Shown: positions 33,901 through 42,844 of the stretch, one piece after another
Layout of the letters: the number at the start of each line of letters is the position of its first letter
Numbering within the stretch: the first letter of the stretch is position 1
NCBI GenBank assembly: GCA_905216145.1
Contig: CAJMST010000001.1
Location: 226,552 to 290,551 of the forward strand
Reading direction: 5' to 3'
Length of the DNA: 64,000 nt
DNA from: an uncultured bacterium
GTDB lineage: Bacteria > Actinomycetota > Coriobacteriia > Coriobacteriales > Coriobacteriaceae
Made by a program: the position numbers and the translations under genes
The notes under the pieces: generated by a model
Told to the model about the DNA's origin: nothing
Databases searched by the model: none
Seen by the model: only the letters and a program-made list of their open reading frames with translations

Positions 33901-35682
33901 ATGCTGCTTACGCAAACGACAACGCCCGAGGACGTCAAGGCTCTCGACCGCGCCGAGCTTCCGCTGCTCTGCGGCGAGATCCGTCAGGCAATCCTCGAAA
34001 GCTCCGCCGCCGTCGGCGGGCACGTTGCCCCCAACTTGGGCGTCGTTGAGCTTACGGTTGCGCTTCATCGCGTATTTAACTCCCCCATCGACAAGATTGT
34101 CTTTGACGTTTCGCACCAGACCTACGCCCACAAGGCGCTGACCGGGCGCGCGTACACTTATATCGATCCGGAGCGTTATGGTGAGGCTTCTGGCTTTGCC
34201 AATCCCGACGAGTCCGAGCACGACCTGTTCGCCATGGGCCATACCTCCACGTCGGTGAGCCTGGGCTGCGGCCTGGCGCACGCTCGTGACCTGGCGGGCG
34301 ATACGTACAACGTCATCACCATCATTGGCGACGGCTCGCTTTCGGGCGGCCTGGCGTTTGAGGGCTTTAACAATGCCGCCGAACTCGATAGCAACCTGAT
34401 CATCATCGTCAACGATAACGACCAGTCCATTGCCGAGAACCATGGCGGCCTGTATCGCAATCTGGCCGAGCTGCGAGCCAGCAACGGTACCTGTGAGCGC
34501 AACGTTTTCCGCGCGATGGGGCTCGACTACCGCTATCTGGACGCCGGTAACGACGTGTTGGCCCTCGTCGACGCGTTGCAGGAACTGCGCAATATCGATC
34601 ATCCCATCGTGCTGCACGTCTCCACCGCCAAGGGCAAGGGCTTTGAGCCGGCACAGAGCGACCCCGAGCGCTGGCATCACGTGGGTCCGTTTGACATGGC
34701 GACCGGGCGCAAGCTCTGCCCGGGCCATCCGAGCGAGCCGGCGCCGCGCACCTATGCCGACATTACGGGCGAGGCGCTCAGCGCCGCCATCGAGCGCGAT
34801 CCGCAGGTCGTGGGCATCACGGCCGCCACACCCTACATCATGGGCTTTACGCCCGAGCTTCGCGCTGCCGCCGGCAAGCAGTTCGTTGACGTGGGCATTG
34901 CCGAGGAGCATGCCGTCACCTTTGCCACCGCACTCGCCCGCGCCGGTGCCAAGCCAGTCTTTGGCGTGTACGGCACCTTTTTGCAGCGCGCCTACGACGA
35001 GTTGTGGCACGACCTGTGCCTCAACGACGTTCCGGCAACGATCCTGGTGTTTGGCGCATCGATCTTTGGCACCACGTCCGAGACGCATCTTTCGTTCTTT
35101 GATATCTCCATGTTGGGCGGCCTTCCCAACATGCGCTATTTGGCGCCGGCGTGCATGGAAGAGTACCTGTCCATGCTAAGTTGGTCGCTCGATCACCGCG
35201 AGCATCCCGTGGCGATTCGCGTGCCGGGCATTGGCCTGGTGAGCCGCCCGGACCTGGTCCCTGCCGAGAGCGCTGACTACGGCGTGGCCCGCTATAACGT
35301 GGTGCATCAGGGCCGCGATGTTGCCGTGCTTGCGCTTGGCGACTTTTTTGAGCTGGGCGAGCGCGTGACGAGGTGCTTGAGCGCCGAATACGGCATCGAG
35401 GCTACACTCGTCAACCCCCGCTTTGCGACTGAGCTCGACCGCGAGTTCCTCGACAGCCTTGCCGCCGAGCATCGCGTTGTCGTCACCCTCGAGGACGGTA
35501 TCTTGGACGGTGGCTGGGGCGAGCGCGTGGCATGTTATCTGGCATGTACGCCGTTGCGCACGCGCACCTTCGGCATCGCCAAGGGCTTCCCCGACCGCTA
35601 CGACCCCAACGAACTGCTCGCGCAGAACGGCATGACGGTCGAGAACATGGCTGCCGAAGCCGTGAGGCTACTCAACGAGTAA
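33901..35682 (+). CDS. dxs: DXS-like thiamine-diphosphate enzyme with altered acceptor site
   Basis: Resembles 1-deoxy-D-xylulose-5-phosphate synthase: VGGHVAPNLGVVELTVALH, DVSHQTYAHK, GDGSLSGGLAFEGFNNA (thiamine/Mg motif, 143 on), VGIAEEHAVTF (catalytic Glu, about 335; most have AEQH) and YGTFLQRAYDEL (about 357-368). At 593 residues it is shorter than typical (about 620). By alignment from memory with E. coli DXS, three acceptor-phosphate-side residues (Arg420, Asp427, Arg478) are Gly, Thr and Gly here, while Tyr392, Arg398 and His431 persist. It could be a true DXS with a divergent site or a paralogue with another acceptor. The start has a weak, distant GGAG. Confidence 0.75.
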   Translation: MLLTQTTTPEDVKALDRAELPLLCGEIRQAILESSAAVGGHVAPNLGVVELTVALHRVFNSPIDKIVFDVSHQTYAHKALTGRAYTYIDPERYGEASGFANPDESEHDLFAMGHTSTSVSLGCGLAHARDLAGDTYNVITIIGDGSLSGGLAFEGFNNAAELDSNLIIIVNDNDQSIAENHGGLYRNLAELRASNGTCERNVFRAMGLDYRYLDAGNDVLALVDALQELRNIDHPIVLHVSTAKGKGFEPAQSDPERWHHVGPFDMATGRKLCPGHPSEPAPRTYADITGEALSAAIERDPQVVGITAATPYIMGFTPELRAAAGKQFVDVGIAEEHAVTFATALARAGAKPVFGVYGTFLQRAYDELWHDLCLNDVPATILVFGASIFGTTSETHLSFFDISMLGGLPNMRYLAPACMEEYLSMLSWSLDHREHPVAIRVPGIGLVSRPDLVPAESADYGVARYNVVHQGRDVAVLALGDFFELGERVTRCLSAEYGIEATLVNPRFATELDREFLDSLAAEHRVVVTLEDGILDGGWGERVACYLACTPLRTRTFGIAKGFPDRYDPNELLAQNGMTVENMAAEAVRLLNE

Positions 35683-35685
35683 GAA

Positions 35686-35722
35686 AACCTCCGCAAGGGA
35701 AGCACCCTCGCGGAGGTTTTTG
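35686..35722 (+). terminator. Terminator of the DXS-like gene
   Basis: Stem AACCTCCGC / GCGGAGGTT followed by TTTTGTTTT. Confidence 0.85.
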
Positions 35723-35740
35723 TTTTCACAGCTCAATTAT

Positions 35741-35793
35741 CTCAATCTGTAACAGATAGAGACCTTTTGGCCTTCCAGATGTTACAGATTGAG
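35741..35793. repeat. Inverted repeat CTCAATCTGTAACA with a 25-bp loop
   Basis: Perfect 14-bp arms at 35741-35754 and 35780-35793. No gene is close enough for a clear role; a terminator or a copy of a dispersed hairpin are possibilities. Confidence 0.6.
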
Positions 35794-35827
35794 ACAAAGC
35801 AGCAAGGCAGGCCGCCACATCTGCAAG

Positions 35828-35862
35828 AACCACCACAAAGGTGCCTGTCCCCTTTTTGGTAG
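35828..35862. repeat. Dispersed hairpin repeat (ACCACC/GGTAGGT stem)
   Basis: A weak inverted repeat with loop GTGCCTGTCCCC; the minus strand carries AAAGGGGACAGGCACC, the shared core of this family. Confidence 0.55.
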
Positions 35863-35906
35863 GTAGAATAACCCATAAGGTAAGTATGTTTCTGAGTTAT
35901 TTCGTG

Positions 35907-35936
35907 TTGACCCATTTGAGCGGGATAGGGTATAAC
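35907..35936 (+). promoter_or_regulatory. Promoter of the amino-acid ABC operon
   Basis: TTGACC (35907-35912), 18-bp spacer, TATAAC (35931-35936), 43 bp upstream of the binding-protein ATG. Confidence 0.7.
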
Positions 35937-35979
35937 TCTACTCAACCGCTAGGGATTTTATTGAGAAAGGTGTTCTACC

Positions 35980-36975
35980 ATGAGCAAAAACCTCTCCCAG
36001 CAGGTCGTTCTCGACCGCCGCGGCTTCGTTGCCGCCACCTTCGCAACCGTCGCCGGCCTTGGTCTTGCCGGCTGCTCTGACACCAGCGCCGAGGCCGACA
36101 AGGGTTCCGCTGCCGGCTCCTCCAAGAGCTCCGAAGATGCCGAGGCTTCCACCACGCTCGATGCCAAGGCATTCGACAAGCTCGTCAACGACGGCCCCAA
36201 GGCCGATGACGACGCCATCGCCGCCAGCACCTGGGCCACGGCCGTCAAGGACGCCGGCGTCTTTAAGATCGGTGGCGTTCAGACCTCCACGCTCTTCTCC
36301 CTCCTCAACGAGAAAGACGGTCAGACCCGCGGCTTCGACGCCGGCATCGCACAGCTCCTGTCCAACTACATTCTGGGCGAGAACAAGGTCGAGATCACCC
36401 AGGTGACCTCGGACACGCGCGAGTCCGTCCTGCAGAACAGCCAGGTCGACGCCGTCTTTGCCACCTACACCATTACCGATGAGCGCAAGAAGCTCGTCTC
36501 CTTTGCCGGTCCCTACTACTACACCCAGCAGGCTATCCTGGTGCTCGCCGATAACAACGACATCAAGAGCGTCGACGACCTGGCCGACAAGAACGTCGCC
36601 GTCCAGTCCGGCTCCAACGGCCCCGCCATCCTGGAGGAGTTCGCTCCCAAGGCCAGCCAACAGGAGTTCAAGACCGACGAGGAGGCCCGCCAGGCACTCC
36701 AGCAGGGCCGCGTTGACGCCTACGTCATCGATAACAACATGCAGCAGAGCGCCCTGGTCCGCGAGCCCGGTAAGTACAAGATCGCCGGCAAGCCCTTCGG
36801 CAGCAAGGAGCCCTATGGTATCGGCCTGCCGCTCGATTCCGACGGCGTCGCCTTTGTCAACGACTTCCTTAAGAAGATCGAGGACGACGGCACCTGGACC
36901 GAGCTGTGGCAGATCTGCATCGGTGACCGTACGGGCGACACCAATGTTCCCGAACTGCCCGAGATCGGCGCCTAG
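35980..36975 (+). CDS. Polar amino-acid ABC transporter substrate-binding lipoprotein
   Basis: 331 residues. The N-terminus has DRRGFVAATFATVAGLGLAGC: a twin-arginine-like start and a lipobox (LAGC, Cys32), so it is probably exported folded and lipidated by Lgt. After a Ser/Ala/Lys-rich linker (33-60), the periplasmic-binding-protein type 3 fold is clear: YTITDERKKLVSFAGPYYYT, VQSGSNGP, then IGLPLDSDG. The closest relatives of this type bind glutamate or other polar amino acids. The two permeases and the ATPase follow in one operon. Confidence 0.9.
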   Translation: MSKNLSQQVVLDRRGFVAATFATVAGLGLAGCSDTSAEADKGSAAGSSKSSEDAEASTTLDAKAFDKLVNDGPKADDDAIAASTWATAVKDAGVFKIGGVQTSTLFSLLNEKDGQTRGFDAGIAQLLSNYILGENKVEITQVTSDTRESVLQNSQVDAVFATYTITDERKKLVSFAGPYYYTQQAILVLADNNDIKSVDDLADKNVAVQSGSNGPAILEEFAPKASQQEFKTDEEARQALQQGRVDAYVIDNNMQQSALVREPGKYKIAGKPFGSKEPYGIGLPLDSDGVAFVNDFLKKIEDDGTWTELWQICIGDRTGDTNVPELPEIGA

Positions 36976-37063
36976 CCAGCGAGCCTGGTAACGACCGCAA
37001 CGAAACCATACGGAAACGCATGATGCGCTTTATTGCGGTAAACTGTTTCCTCACTGAGTTGTC

Positions 37064-37089
37064 GGGGCTTCCGTACACACGGGAGCCCC
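37064..37089 (+). terminator. Attenuating hairpin between binding protein and permease genes
   Basis: Stem GGGGCTTCC / GGGAGCCCC with a short loop, followed by TAACCTTTT. Such hairpins usually give excess binding protein over the membrane subunits. Confidence 0.65.
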
Positions 37090-37113
37090 TAACCTTTTCG
37101 GCGGGAGGTCCGC

Positions 37114-37773
37114 ATGAGTCTCTCCGAGCTCTGGTCGCTCTATGGCCAGAACTATATCGACGCACTGCTAGCAACCTGGGGCATGACGCTTGAGTCGTTT
37201 GCCATCGCCATGGTGCTGGCCGTCGCCGTCACCGTGATGCGCGTGTCGCCGCTCAAGCCGCTGCGCGTCTTTGGCGACCTGTATGTTCAGGTCTTCCGTA
37301 ACATCCCCGGCATCGCGCTACTCATCATCGTCGTCTATGCGCTGCCGCCGCTCAAAGTCGTCCTGCCCTACCGCACCTGCGTTATCGTCGCCACGGTCCT
37401 TTTGGGCTCGGCCTTTGGCTCCGAGAACTTTATGAGCGGCATCAACACCGTCGGCGTCGGCCAGGTGGAAGCCGCCCGCTCGCTCGGCATGAGCTTCAGC
37501 CGCATCCTCGCCAAGATCGTGATTCCGCAGGCGCTGCGCTCGAGCGTATTGCCCATGACCAACCTCTTTATCGCCGTCATGCTCACCACCGCGCTCGGCA
37601 GCCAGGTGCCGCTTAAACCGCAGGAGCTCACCGGCGTGGTGAGCTACATCAACACGCGCTCGCTCGGCGGCGTCGCCGCGTTCTTTATCTCTGCGCTCGG
37701 CTACCTGGGCACGGCCTTTGTGGTGAGCCACATTGGCAACTACATCGATAAGAAGGTGAGGATTCTCCGATGA
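37114..37773 (+). CDS. Amino-acid ABC transporter permease (first)
   Basis: 219 residues with five hydrophobic segments and the His/Glu/polar amino-acid permease family motif EAARSLGMSFSRILAKIVIPQALR (the EAA loop that binds the ATPase, starting about residue 118). Probably the GluC-like partner. It is followed directly, with a 4-bp overlap (ATGA), by the second permease. Upstream is GCGGGAGG. Confidence 0.9.
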   Translation: MSLSELWSLYGQNYIDALLATWGMTLESFAIAMVLAVAVTVMRVSPLKPLRVFGDLYVQVFRNIPGIALLIIVVYALPPLKVVLPYRTCVIVATVLLGSAFGSENFMSGINTVGVGQVEAARSLGMSFSRILAKIVIPQALRSSVLPMTNLFIAVMLTTALGSQVPLKPQELTGVVSYINTRSLGGVAAFFISALGYLGTAFVVSHIGNYIDKKVRILR

Positions 37774-38603
37774 GCAAGCACCCCACCTCCGCGCTCACCA
37801 TGCGCGATGCGCTCTACGAGGCTCCCGGCCCCAAGATGCGCGCCAAGATTTGCATCGGCACCGCCATCTCGCTTGTCGCCGTCGCCGCGCTCGTCGTCCT
37901 CGTGCTGCAGCGCTTTTATGTGACCGGTCAGCTTTCAGTCCACTATTGGTATTTCTTTACGCACCTCACCACCTGGAAGTTCCTACTTGCCGGCTTTGAG
38001 GGCACCGTTAAAGTCGCACTCACCGCTGGCGCCATCGCGCTGGTACTGGGCCTCGCCCTCATGCTCGGCCGCACGAGCGACATCAAGCCGCTGCAGCTGG
38101 TCTGCCGTGTGCTTACCGACTTCTTCCGTGGCGTGCCGAGCCTGCTGTTTATCTACTTCTTCTTTTTGGTGCTGCCCCAGTACAAGATCGCGCTGCCGTC
38201 GTTTTGGATGCTCACGCTTCCCGTCGCGCTCGCCGCAGCCGGCGTACTGGCCGAGATTTTCCGCGCCGGCGTCAATGCCGTGCCGCGCGGTCAGGTCGAG
38301 GCAGCCCAGGCGCTCGGTCTCTCCAAGGCCAAAATCACCTTTAAAATCGTGCTGCCACAGGCGATTCGCTTTATTATTCCATCGTTGATTTCTCAGCTCG
38401 TAGTCGTGGTCAAGGACACCACCGTCGCCTACGTGGTGAGCTACCCCGACCTCATGCAAAACGCCCGCGTGCTCATTACCAACTACGACGCCCTCGTGTC
38501 GGTCTACCTGGTTATCGCGGTCATCTACATCCTCATCAACGTCGCGATCAACAAGGCCGCCATCTACGTTTCGCACAAGACCGGCGCGACCATCATCCGC
38601 TAA
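37770..38603 (+). CDS. Amino-acid ABC transporter permease (second)
   Basis: 277 residues with five to six hydrophobic segments, preceded by a cytoplasmic tail of about 25 residues. EAA loop EAAQALGLSKAKITFKIVLPQ (starting about residue 172). Together with the first permease it makes the heterodimeric channel. The overlap ATGA with the previous gene indicates coupled translation. Confidence 0.9.
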   Translation: MSKHPTSALTMRDALYEAPGPKMRAKICIGTAISLVAVAALVVLVLQRFYVTGQLSVHYWYFFTHLTTWKFLLAGFEGTVKVALTAGAIALVLGLALMLGRTSDIKPLQLVCRVLTDFFRGVPSLLFIYFFFLVLPQYKIALPSFWMLTLPVALAAAGVLAEIFRAGVNAVPRGQVEAAQALGLSKAKITFKIVLPQAIRFIIPSLISQLVVVVKDTTVAYVVSYPDLMQNARVLITNYDALVSVYLVIAVIYILINVAINKAAIYVSHKTGATIIR

Positions 38604-38639
38604 CGCTTTACCATTTCGAGTCATAAGGAGCCGAGCACC

Positions 38640-39404
38640 ATGGCACAGAGCACCTCTTCCACCGGCAATCAGCCGCTGATCGAGCTCAGACACGTCGATA
38701 AGCACTATGGCGATCTACACGTCCTCAACGACATCAATCTCTCGGTCGACCGCGGCGAGGTCGTCGTTGTGATCGGGCCCTCGGGCTCGGGCAAGTCGAC
38801 CATGTGCCGCACCATCAACCGCCTGGAAACCATCGACTCGGGCGAGATCCTCATCGAGGGCAAGCCCCTGCCGCAGGAAGGCAAGGATCTTGCCCGCATG
38901 CGCGCCGAACTGGGCATGGTGTTTCAGCAGTTCAACCTGTTCGCACATATGACCGTGTTACAGAACGTCATGCTGGGACCGGTCGATGTGCTGGGCGTCT
39001 CCAAGGACGAAGCCCGCGAGCGCGCCATGGACCTGCTGAGCCGCGTAGGCGTGGCCGAGCAGGCCGATAAGGTGCCCGCGCAGCTCTCAGGCGGCCAGCA
39101 GCAGCGCGTAGCCATCGCCCGCTCGCTTGCCATGCAGCCCAAGGCCATGCTCTTCGACGAGCCCACGAGCGCTCTTGACCCCGAGATGATCAACGAGGTG
39201 CTCGAGGTCATGGTCCGTCTGGCACAGCAGGGCATGACGATGATCGTCATCACACACGAGATGAACTTCGCCCGCCGCGTGGCCGACCGCGTCGTGTTTA
39301 TGGCCGACGGCCAGATCGTGGAAACCGGCACGCCCGACGAGTTCTTCGACCATCCCCAGACCAAGCGCGCCCAGGACTTCCTCAACTCCATCAAGGGCCA
39401 CTAG
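38640..39404 (+). CDS. Amino-acid ABC transporter ATP-binding protein
   Basis: 254 residues. Walker A GPSGSGKST (about residues 48-56), Q-loop MVFQQFNLF, signature LSGGQQQR, Walker B AMLFDEPTSAL and the H-loop VITHEMNFARRVADRV. These are the features of GlnQ/GluA-type ATPases of the polar amino-acid uptake family. It drives the two permeases upstream. AAGGAG precedes the ATG. Confidence 0.95.
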   Translation: MAQSTSSTGNQPLIELRHVDKHYGDLHVLNDINLSVDRGEVVVVIGPSGSGKSTMCRTINRLETIDSGEILIEGKPLPQEGKDLARMRAELGMVFQQFNLFAHMTVLQNVMLGPVDVLGVSKDEARERAMDLLSRVGVAEQADKVPAQLSGGQQQRVAIARSLAMQPKAMLFDEPTSALDPEMINEVLEVMVRLAQQGMTMIVITHEMNFARRVADRVVFMADGQIVETGTPDEFFDHPQTKRAQDFLNSIKGH

Positions 39405-39456
39405 CTCAATTGCCATGTTCGCTCGCCATGACCATCCAAACTCGAAAGTTACACCT

Positions 39457-40266
39457 ATGATCGGAACTCGCACCTCATCGTCCTACACCCCGCATGTCGA
39501 CGTCGCCCCCGCCGACCGTCCGCTCATCCTCGTCGCGCCGCGTTGGGAAGAGGCAAAGCCGTTTTTGAGCGAGACGCTCTCCCCCAACGAGGAGATTGCG
39601 AGCGTCTTTGTCGACGCCATTCTTGCCGCCGGTGGCCTGCCGCTGCAGATGTCTATTACCGAAGACGTCGATGTTATCCGTCATTACGTGGAAATCGCTG
39701 ACGGTATCGCTATTCCCGGCGGCCCGGACGTCAACCCCAAACGCTGGGGCGACGAGCGTCCTTACGACCCCACGCTGTGCTGCGAGATTCGCGACCGTTT
39801 TGAGTTTAAGCTGGTTAACGAGGTGCTTCGCGCCAAGAAGCCGCTCTTTACCACCTGCCGAGGCACGCAGCTGCTCAATGTCGCCACCGGCGGCACCCTG
39901 TGCATGGACGTGCCGAGCCTGGGTGCGCGCGAGGGCCGCACGCAGTGGCGCCATACCCACGTGCTCAACGATCCCGTGCACCCCGTCGAGGTCGTGCCGG
40001 GCTCGCTGCTGGAGCGCGCGGTTGGCGGGCACAGGCTGATCCAGACCAACTCGGCACATCACTGCTGCGTCGACCGTCTGGGTAAAAGCACGCGCTTGGT
40101 CGCCAAGGCAACCGACGGCGTTCCCGAGTGCATCGAGGTCGAAGGCCAGCCATTCTGCCTGGGCGTGCAATGGCATCCTGAGTACACGTGGAAGACGCTC
40201 GAGACCGACTTTAACCTGTGGAAGTCGTTTGTCGAGGCGGCGGCAAAGGTTAAGCAGGCCCGCTAG
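39457..40266 (+). CDS. Gamma-glutamyl-GABA hydrolase-like amidotransferase (C26)
   Basis: 269 residues from the ATG at 39457. Class I glutamine amidotransferase fold of the PuuD/C26 type: DGIAIPGGPDVNPKRWG, TTCRGTQLLN (nucleophile Cys; many have CRGHQ) and GVQWHPEYTW (catalytic His). It hydrolyses gamma-glutamyl bonds, for example in gamma-Glu-GABA or folylpolyglutamate. It lies 50 bp after the amino-acid importer and may share its transcript, hinting at degradation of an imported gamma-glutamyl compound. The start is weak; an ATG at 39415 is possible. Confidence 0.85.
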   Translation: MIGTRTSSSYTPHVDVAPADRPLILVAPRWEEAKPFLSETLSPNEEIASVFVDAILAAGGLPLQMSITEDVDVIRHYVEIADGIAIPGGPDVNPKRWGDERPYDPTLCCEIRDRFEFKLVNEVLRAKKPLFTTCRGTQLLNVATGGTLCMDVPSLGAREGRTQWRHTHVLNDPVHPVEVVPGSLLERAVGGHRLIQTNSAHHCCVDRLGKSTRLVAKATDGVPECIEVEGQPFCLGVQWHPEYTWKTLETDFNLWKSFVEAAAKVKQAR

Positions 40267-40287
40267 CTCGCGAACTGCACAACAGAC

Positions 40288-40330
40288 AAGGGTGCCCCGC
40301 CGGCCACATGGTCCGACGGGGCACCCTTTT
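40288..40330. terminator. Terminator after the C26 gene
   Basis: Stem AAGGGTGCCCCG / CGGGGCACCCTT with inner CGG / CCG, followed by TTTTG on the plus strand. It may also serve the convergent Hpt gene. Confidence 0.85.
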
Positions 40331-40371
40331 GCCTATATGCGGCAGGCACACAGCCCAAGGCCCGCGAGCTC

Positions 40372-40728
40372 TTATTCAGCCGCCTCGCGCAGGGCCGACA
40401 TCGTAGCCGCATATTGCTGCTGCAGTGCATGCATTCCCTCGCGAGCGCCGTCAACAGCATCGGCGCCGCGCAGCGCTTCGGTCACCACGACCGCTGGCTC
40501 GTACAGATTATCGAATCCCAGGTTCTGGCTCACGCCCTTGAGCGTGTGCGCTGCCATAAACGCTTCCTCGGCGTCTCCTGCCGCCATGGCAGCTTCCAAC
40601 TTGTCCATGCTCTCGTCATCTAAAAACTTGAGGGCAAAGCGGGCAAGCATTTCCCCGCCCATCAGCCGAGCACACGCGTCATCATAATTAGCGCCGATCT
40701 TCTCATACGCCTCACGCATGGAAATCAT
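40372..40728 (-). CDS. Hpt-domain phosphotransfer protein
   Basis: 118-residue four-helix Hpt domain. The phosphorylated His is in AAHTLKGVSQNLG (His61). It normally relays phosphate between a hybrid kinase and a response regulator. The neighbouring gene just upstream on the same strand encodes a protein with a receiver domain, a probable partner. No histidine kinase lies in the window. GGAG lies nine bases before the ATG. Confidence 0.9.
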   Translation of the reverse strand: MISMREAYEKIGANYDDACARLMGGEMLARFALKFLDDESMDKLEAAMAAGDAEEAFMAAHTLKGVSQNLGFDNLYEPAVVVTEALRGADAVDGAREGMHALQQQYAATMSALREAAE

Positions 40729-40752
40729 GGATTAAAAACTCCTTTGGTCAAA

Positions 40753-42633
40753 CTAAATCGTAGGAAACGCGACGACATCGGCGGGGCGTGCCAACGTCTC
40801 GGCAATTTGGTCTTGCACCTCGAGCAGACAATCGAGCAGCAGCGGGTTAAAGGTACCGCACTTACCGTCCAGAATCATCTTGATCGCTTCCTCGTGCGGG
40901 ATAGCGTCCTTGTACACGCGCACGCTCGTCAGGGCATCGTACACGTCGGCCACCGAAACCACCTGTGCGGCAATGGGAATTTCGTCGCCCTTAAGGCCAT
41001 CGGGATAGCCCTTGCCGTCCCAGCGCTCGTGGTGCCAACGCGCAATCTGGTACGCATATTCCATAAGCGCATTGCCGGCGTGATGGCTACCCAGCTCACG
41101 CAGCATGTCGGCGCCGATCGTGGTATGCGTCTTCATAATCTCGAACTCCTCGGGCGTAAGGCGTCCGGGCTTGTTGAGAATCGCATCGTCAATCGACATC
41201 TTGCCGATATCGTGCAGCGCCGAAGCCAGGGCGATCGTGGAGCGTTCCTCATTGTCGAGGGAGATCGTGCCGCTACGCTGGACCAGACAGCCAAGCAGCA
41301 GCTCGGTCAGCTTCTCGATGTTCGTAACGTGCCTGCCGCTCTCGCCGTTGCGAAGCTCCATGACGCCGGCCATGATGTCGATGAGCATGCGACTGTTCTT
41401 GACGCGCTCGTTGTACTGCTGGGACAGCAGGTTCGTCAGGCGGCGCTGTTTGGCGTATAGGCGGATGGTGTTGCTCACACGGCGGCGCACGACACGGGAG
41501 TCAAACGGGCGGTTGATATAGTCCGAGGCGCCCAGCTCGTACGCGCGCAGAACCATATCATCGGAATCTTCGCTCGAAATCATGATGACAGGCAGATTGT
41601 CGATGCCCGATCGGCGCGACAGACCGGCCAGCACCTCAAAGCCGCTTATGCCCGGCATGACAATATCCAGCAGCACGAGCGACAGCTCATCGCCATAGCG
41701 GTCGACCATGTCGAGCGCCGCACGACCGTTATCGGCCTCGAGGATGCAATACTCGTCCTTGAGCATCTCGTTGAGAATGGCTCGGTTCATCTCGGAGTCA
41801 TCGACAATAAGCACCGAAGGTTTTTCGCTTTGGAAGGCCTCGATGGAATCGGCATCGGTCACGACCGTACCGGCTTTTGCCTTAGCGCGGCTCAGTAACT
41901 GGACAGCACGGCCAACGCCCTCATCGACCGTCTCGCCATGAATGCGAACGCCACCAACACATGCCGTCAAGCTCACGTACTCATGGCCCGGAATAATCGT
42001 GGAATGAACGGCTTCGGATACCTGATGCAGGCGACGGGCGAAGTCATCGGAGGGAATATTGGGCATGACGACCACAAACTTGTCGCAGCCATAGCGCACA
42101 AGCTCGTCAGTCGAACGAATTCCGCTGCGTATGGCTGTCGCCACAGCACCGAGTGCAAGGTCGCCGGCATGACGGCCACACGTATCGTTGAAGGCCCTAA
42201 AATCATCAAGGTCAATCATCGCAACGCCGGCATTCATGCGGGCGCCACGAAGCTTTTCCTCGTAATATCGGCGATTGCGCACACTCGTCAGCACGTCGGT
42301 GTAGACAAGGTCCTCTTCTGCAGCCTCTTGCTCATCGATCGGACGCACCATCAGCAGGACGCGAGGCTCGCCCTCTACCTTCAGGGGGCGCAGGCGGGCG
42401 CGGTACTCAACACCATCGTTGAGCAGTTGCTCCGACACCTCATCGGAGTCTGCCAAGGCCTCGAGGCTCGACTGACGCAGACAAGGGCAGCGATCGCCGG
42501 CGAGTAAGCAGTTAGGCTCGCTCTTAATCTGATCGGCCGACAGCAAACGCACCACGGGGTAGGTCTTCGCGACGCGGGCGACCTCGGCGGCAGCCTCCTC
42601 GCCGGTTAGATTGACCTCGTGATTATTGAGCAT
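40753..42633 (-). CDS. GGDEF-like / receiver / HD-GYP hybrid regulator
   Basis: 626 residues. An N-terminal PAS-like region (1-105, with a CPCLRQ pair) leads to a GGDEF-fold domain (about 106-260) whose catalytic motif is GCDKF (182-186) instead of GGDEF, so cyclase activity is unlikely. A receiver domain follows (about 273-390, phosphoacceptor Asp323 in LVLLDIVMPG, Lys region INRPFDSR). An HD-GYP domain (about 400-620) has HDIGK (474-478) and HHERWDGKGYPDGL (534-547), predicting c-di-GMP phosphodiesterase activity. The degenerate GGDEF could sense GTP. The Hpt gene follows by 24 bp. Confidence 0.9.
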   Translation of the reverse strand: MLNNHEVNLTGEEAAAEVARVAKTYPVVRLLSADQIKSEPNCLLAGDRCPCLRQSSLEALADSDEVSEQLLNDGVEYRARLRPLKVEGEPRVLLMVRPIDEQEAAEEDLVYTDVLTSVRNRRYYEEKLRGARMNAGVAMIDLDDFRAFNDTCGRHAGDLALGAVATAIRSGIRSTDELVRYGCDKFVVVMPNIPSDDFARRLHQVSEAVHSTIIPGHEYVSLTACVGGVRIHGETVDEGVGRAVQLLSRAKAKAGTVVTDADSIEAFQSEKPSVLIVDDSEMNRAILNEMLKDEYCILEADNGRAALDMVDRYGDELSLVLLDIVMPGISGFEVLAGLSRRSGIDNLPVIMISSEDSDDMVLRAYELGASDYINRPFDSRVVRRRVSNTIRLYAKQRRLTNLLSQQYNERVKNSRMLIDIMAGVMELRNGESGRHVTNIEKLTELLLGCLVQRSGTISLDNEERSTIALASALHDIGKMSIDDAILNKPGRLTPEEFEIMKTHTTIGADMLRELGSHHAGNALMEYAYQIARWHHERWDGKGYPDGLKGDEIPIAAQVVSVADVYDALTSVRVYKDAIPHEEAIKMILDGKCGTFNPLLLDCLLEVQDQIAETLARPADVVAFPTI

Positions 42634-42844
42634 ATGGGGCCCTTTCGATAGGTTCGCATGGTAGCGGTGGGTTCCAAACGGTACCAGAGTAGCACCTTGT
42701 CGATGCAGGTAAGCACGTGAATGCTGTTACATTTTTATGAGTTGGCAGACGGCGCGATTGAAGCCGCAGACGTGAAGTTTTGAGCACGTTTGTTAACACG
42801 GCCGAAACGGTTGCGGGTGAAGCCTGTTTTGTTTTTTGCAGCTG

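Noticed and set aside
33805..35088. A long minus-strand frame over the DXS-like gene
   Set aside because: It is the reverse of conserved thiamine-enzyme codons; no family and no ribosome site.
35742..35945. A 67-codon minus-strand frame between the DXS-like and ABC genes
   Set aside because: It crosses the inverted repeat, a hairpin repeat and the -35/-10 region, with no ribosome site.
42634..42844. c-di-GMP riboswitch upstream of the GGDEF-like gene
   Set aside because: The leader lacks the conserved GEMM motifs; nothing else was recognised in the gap.
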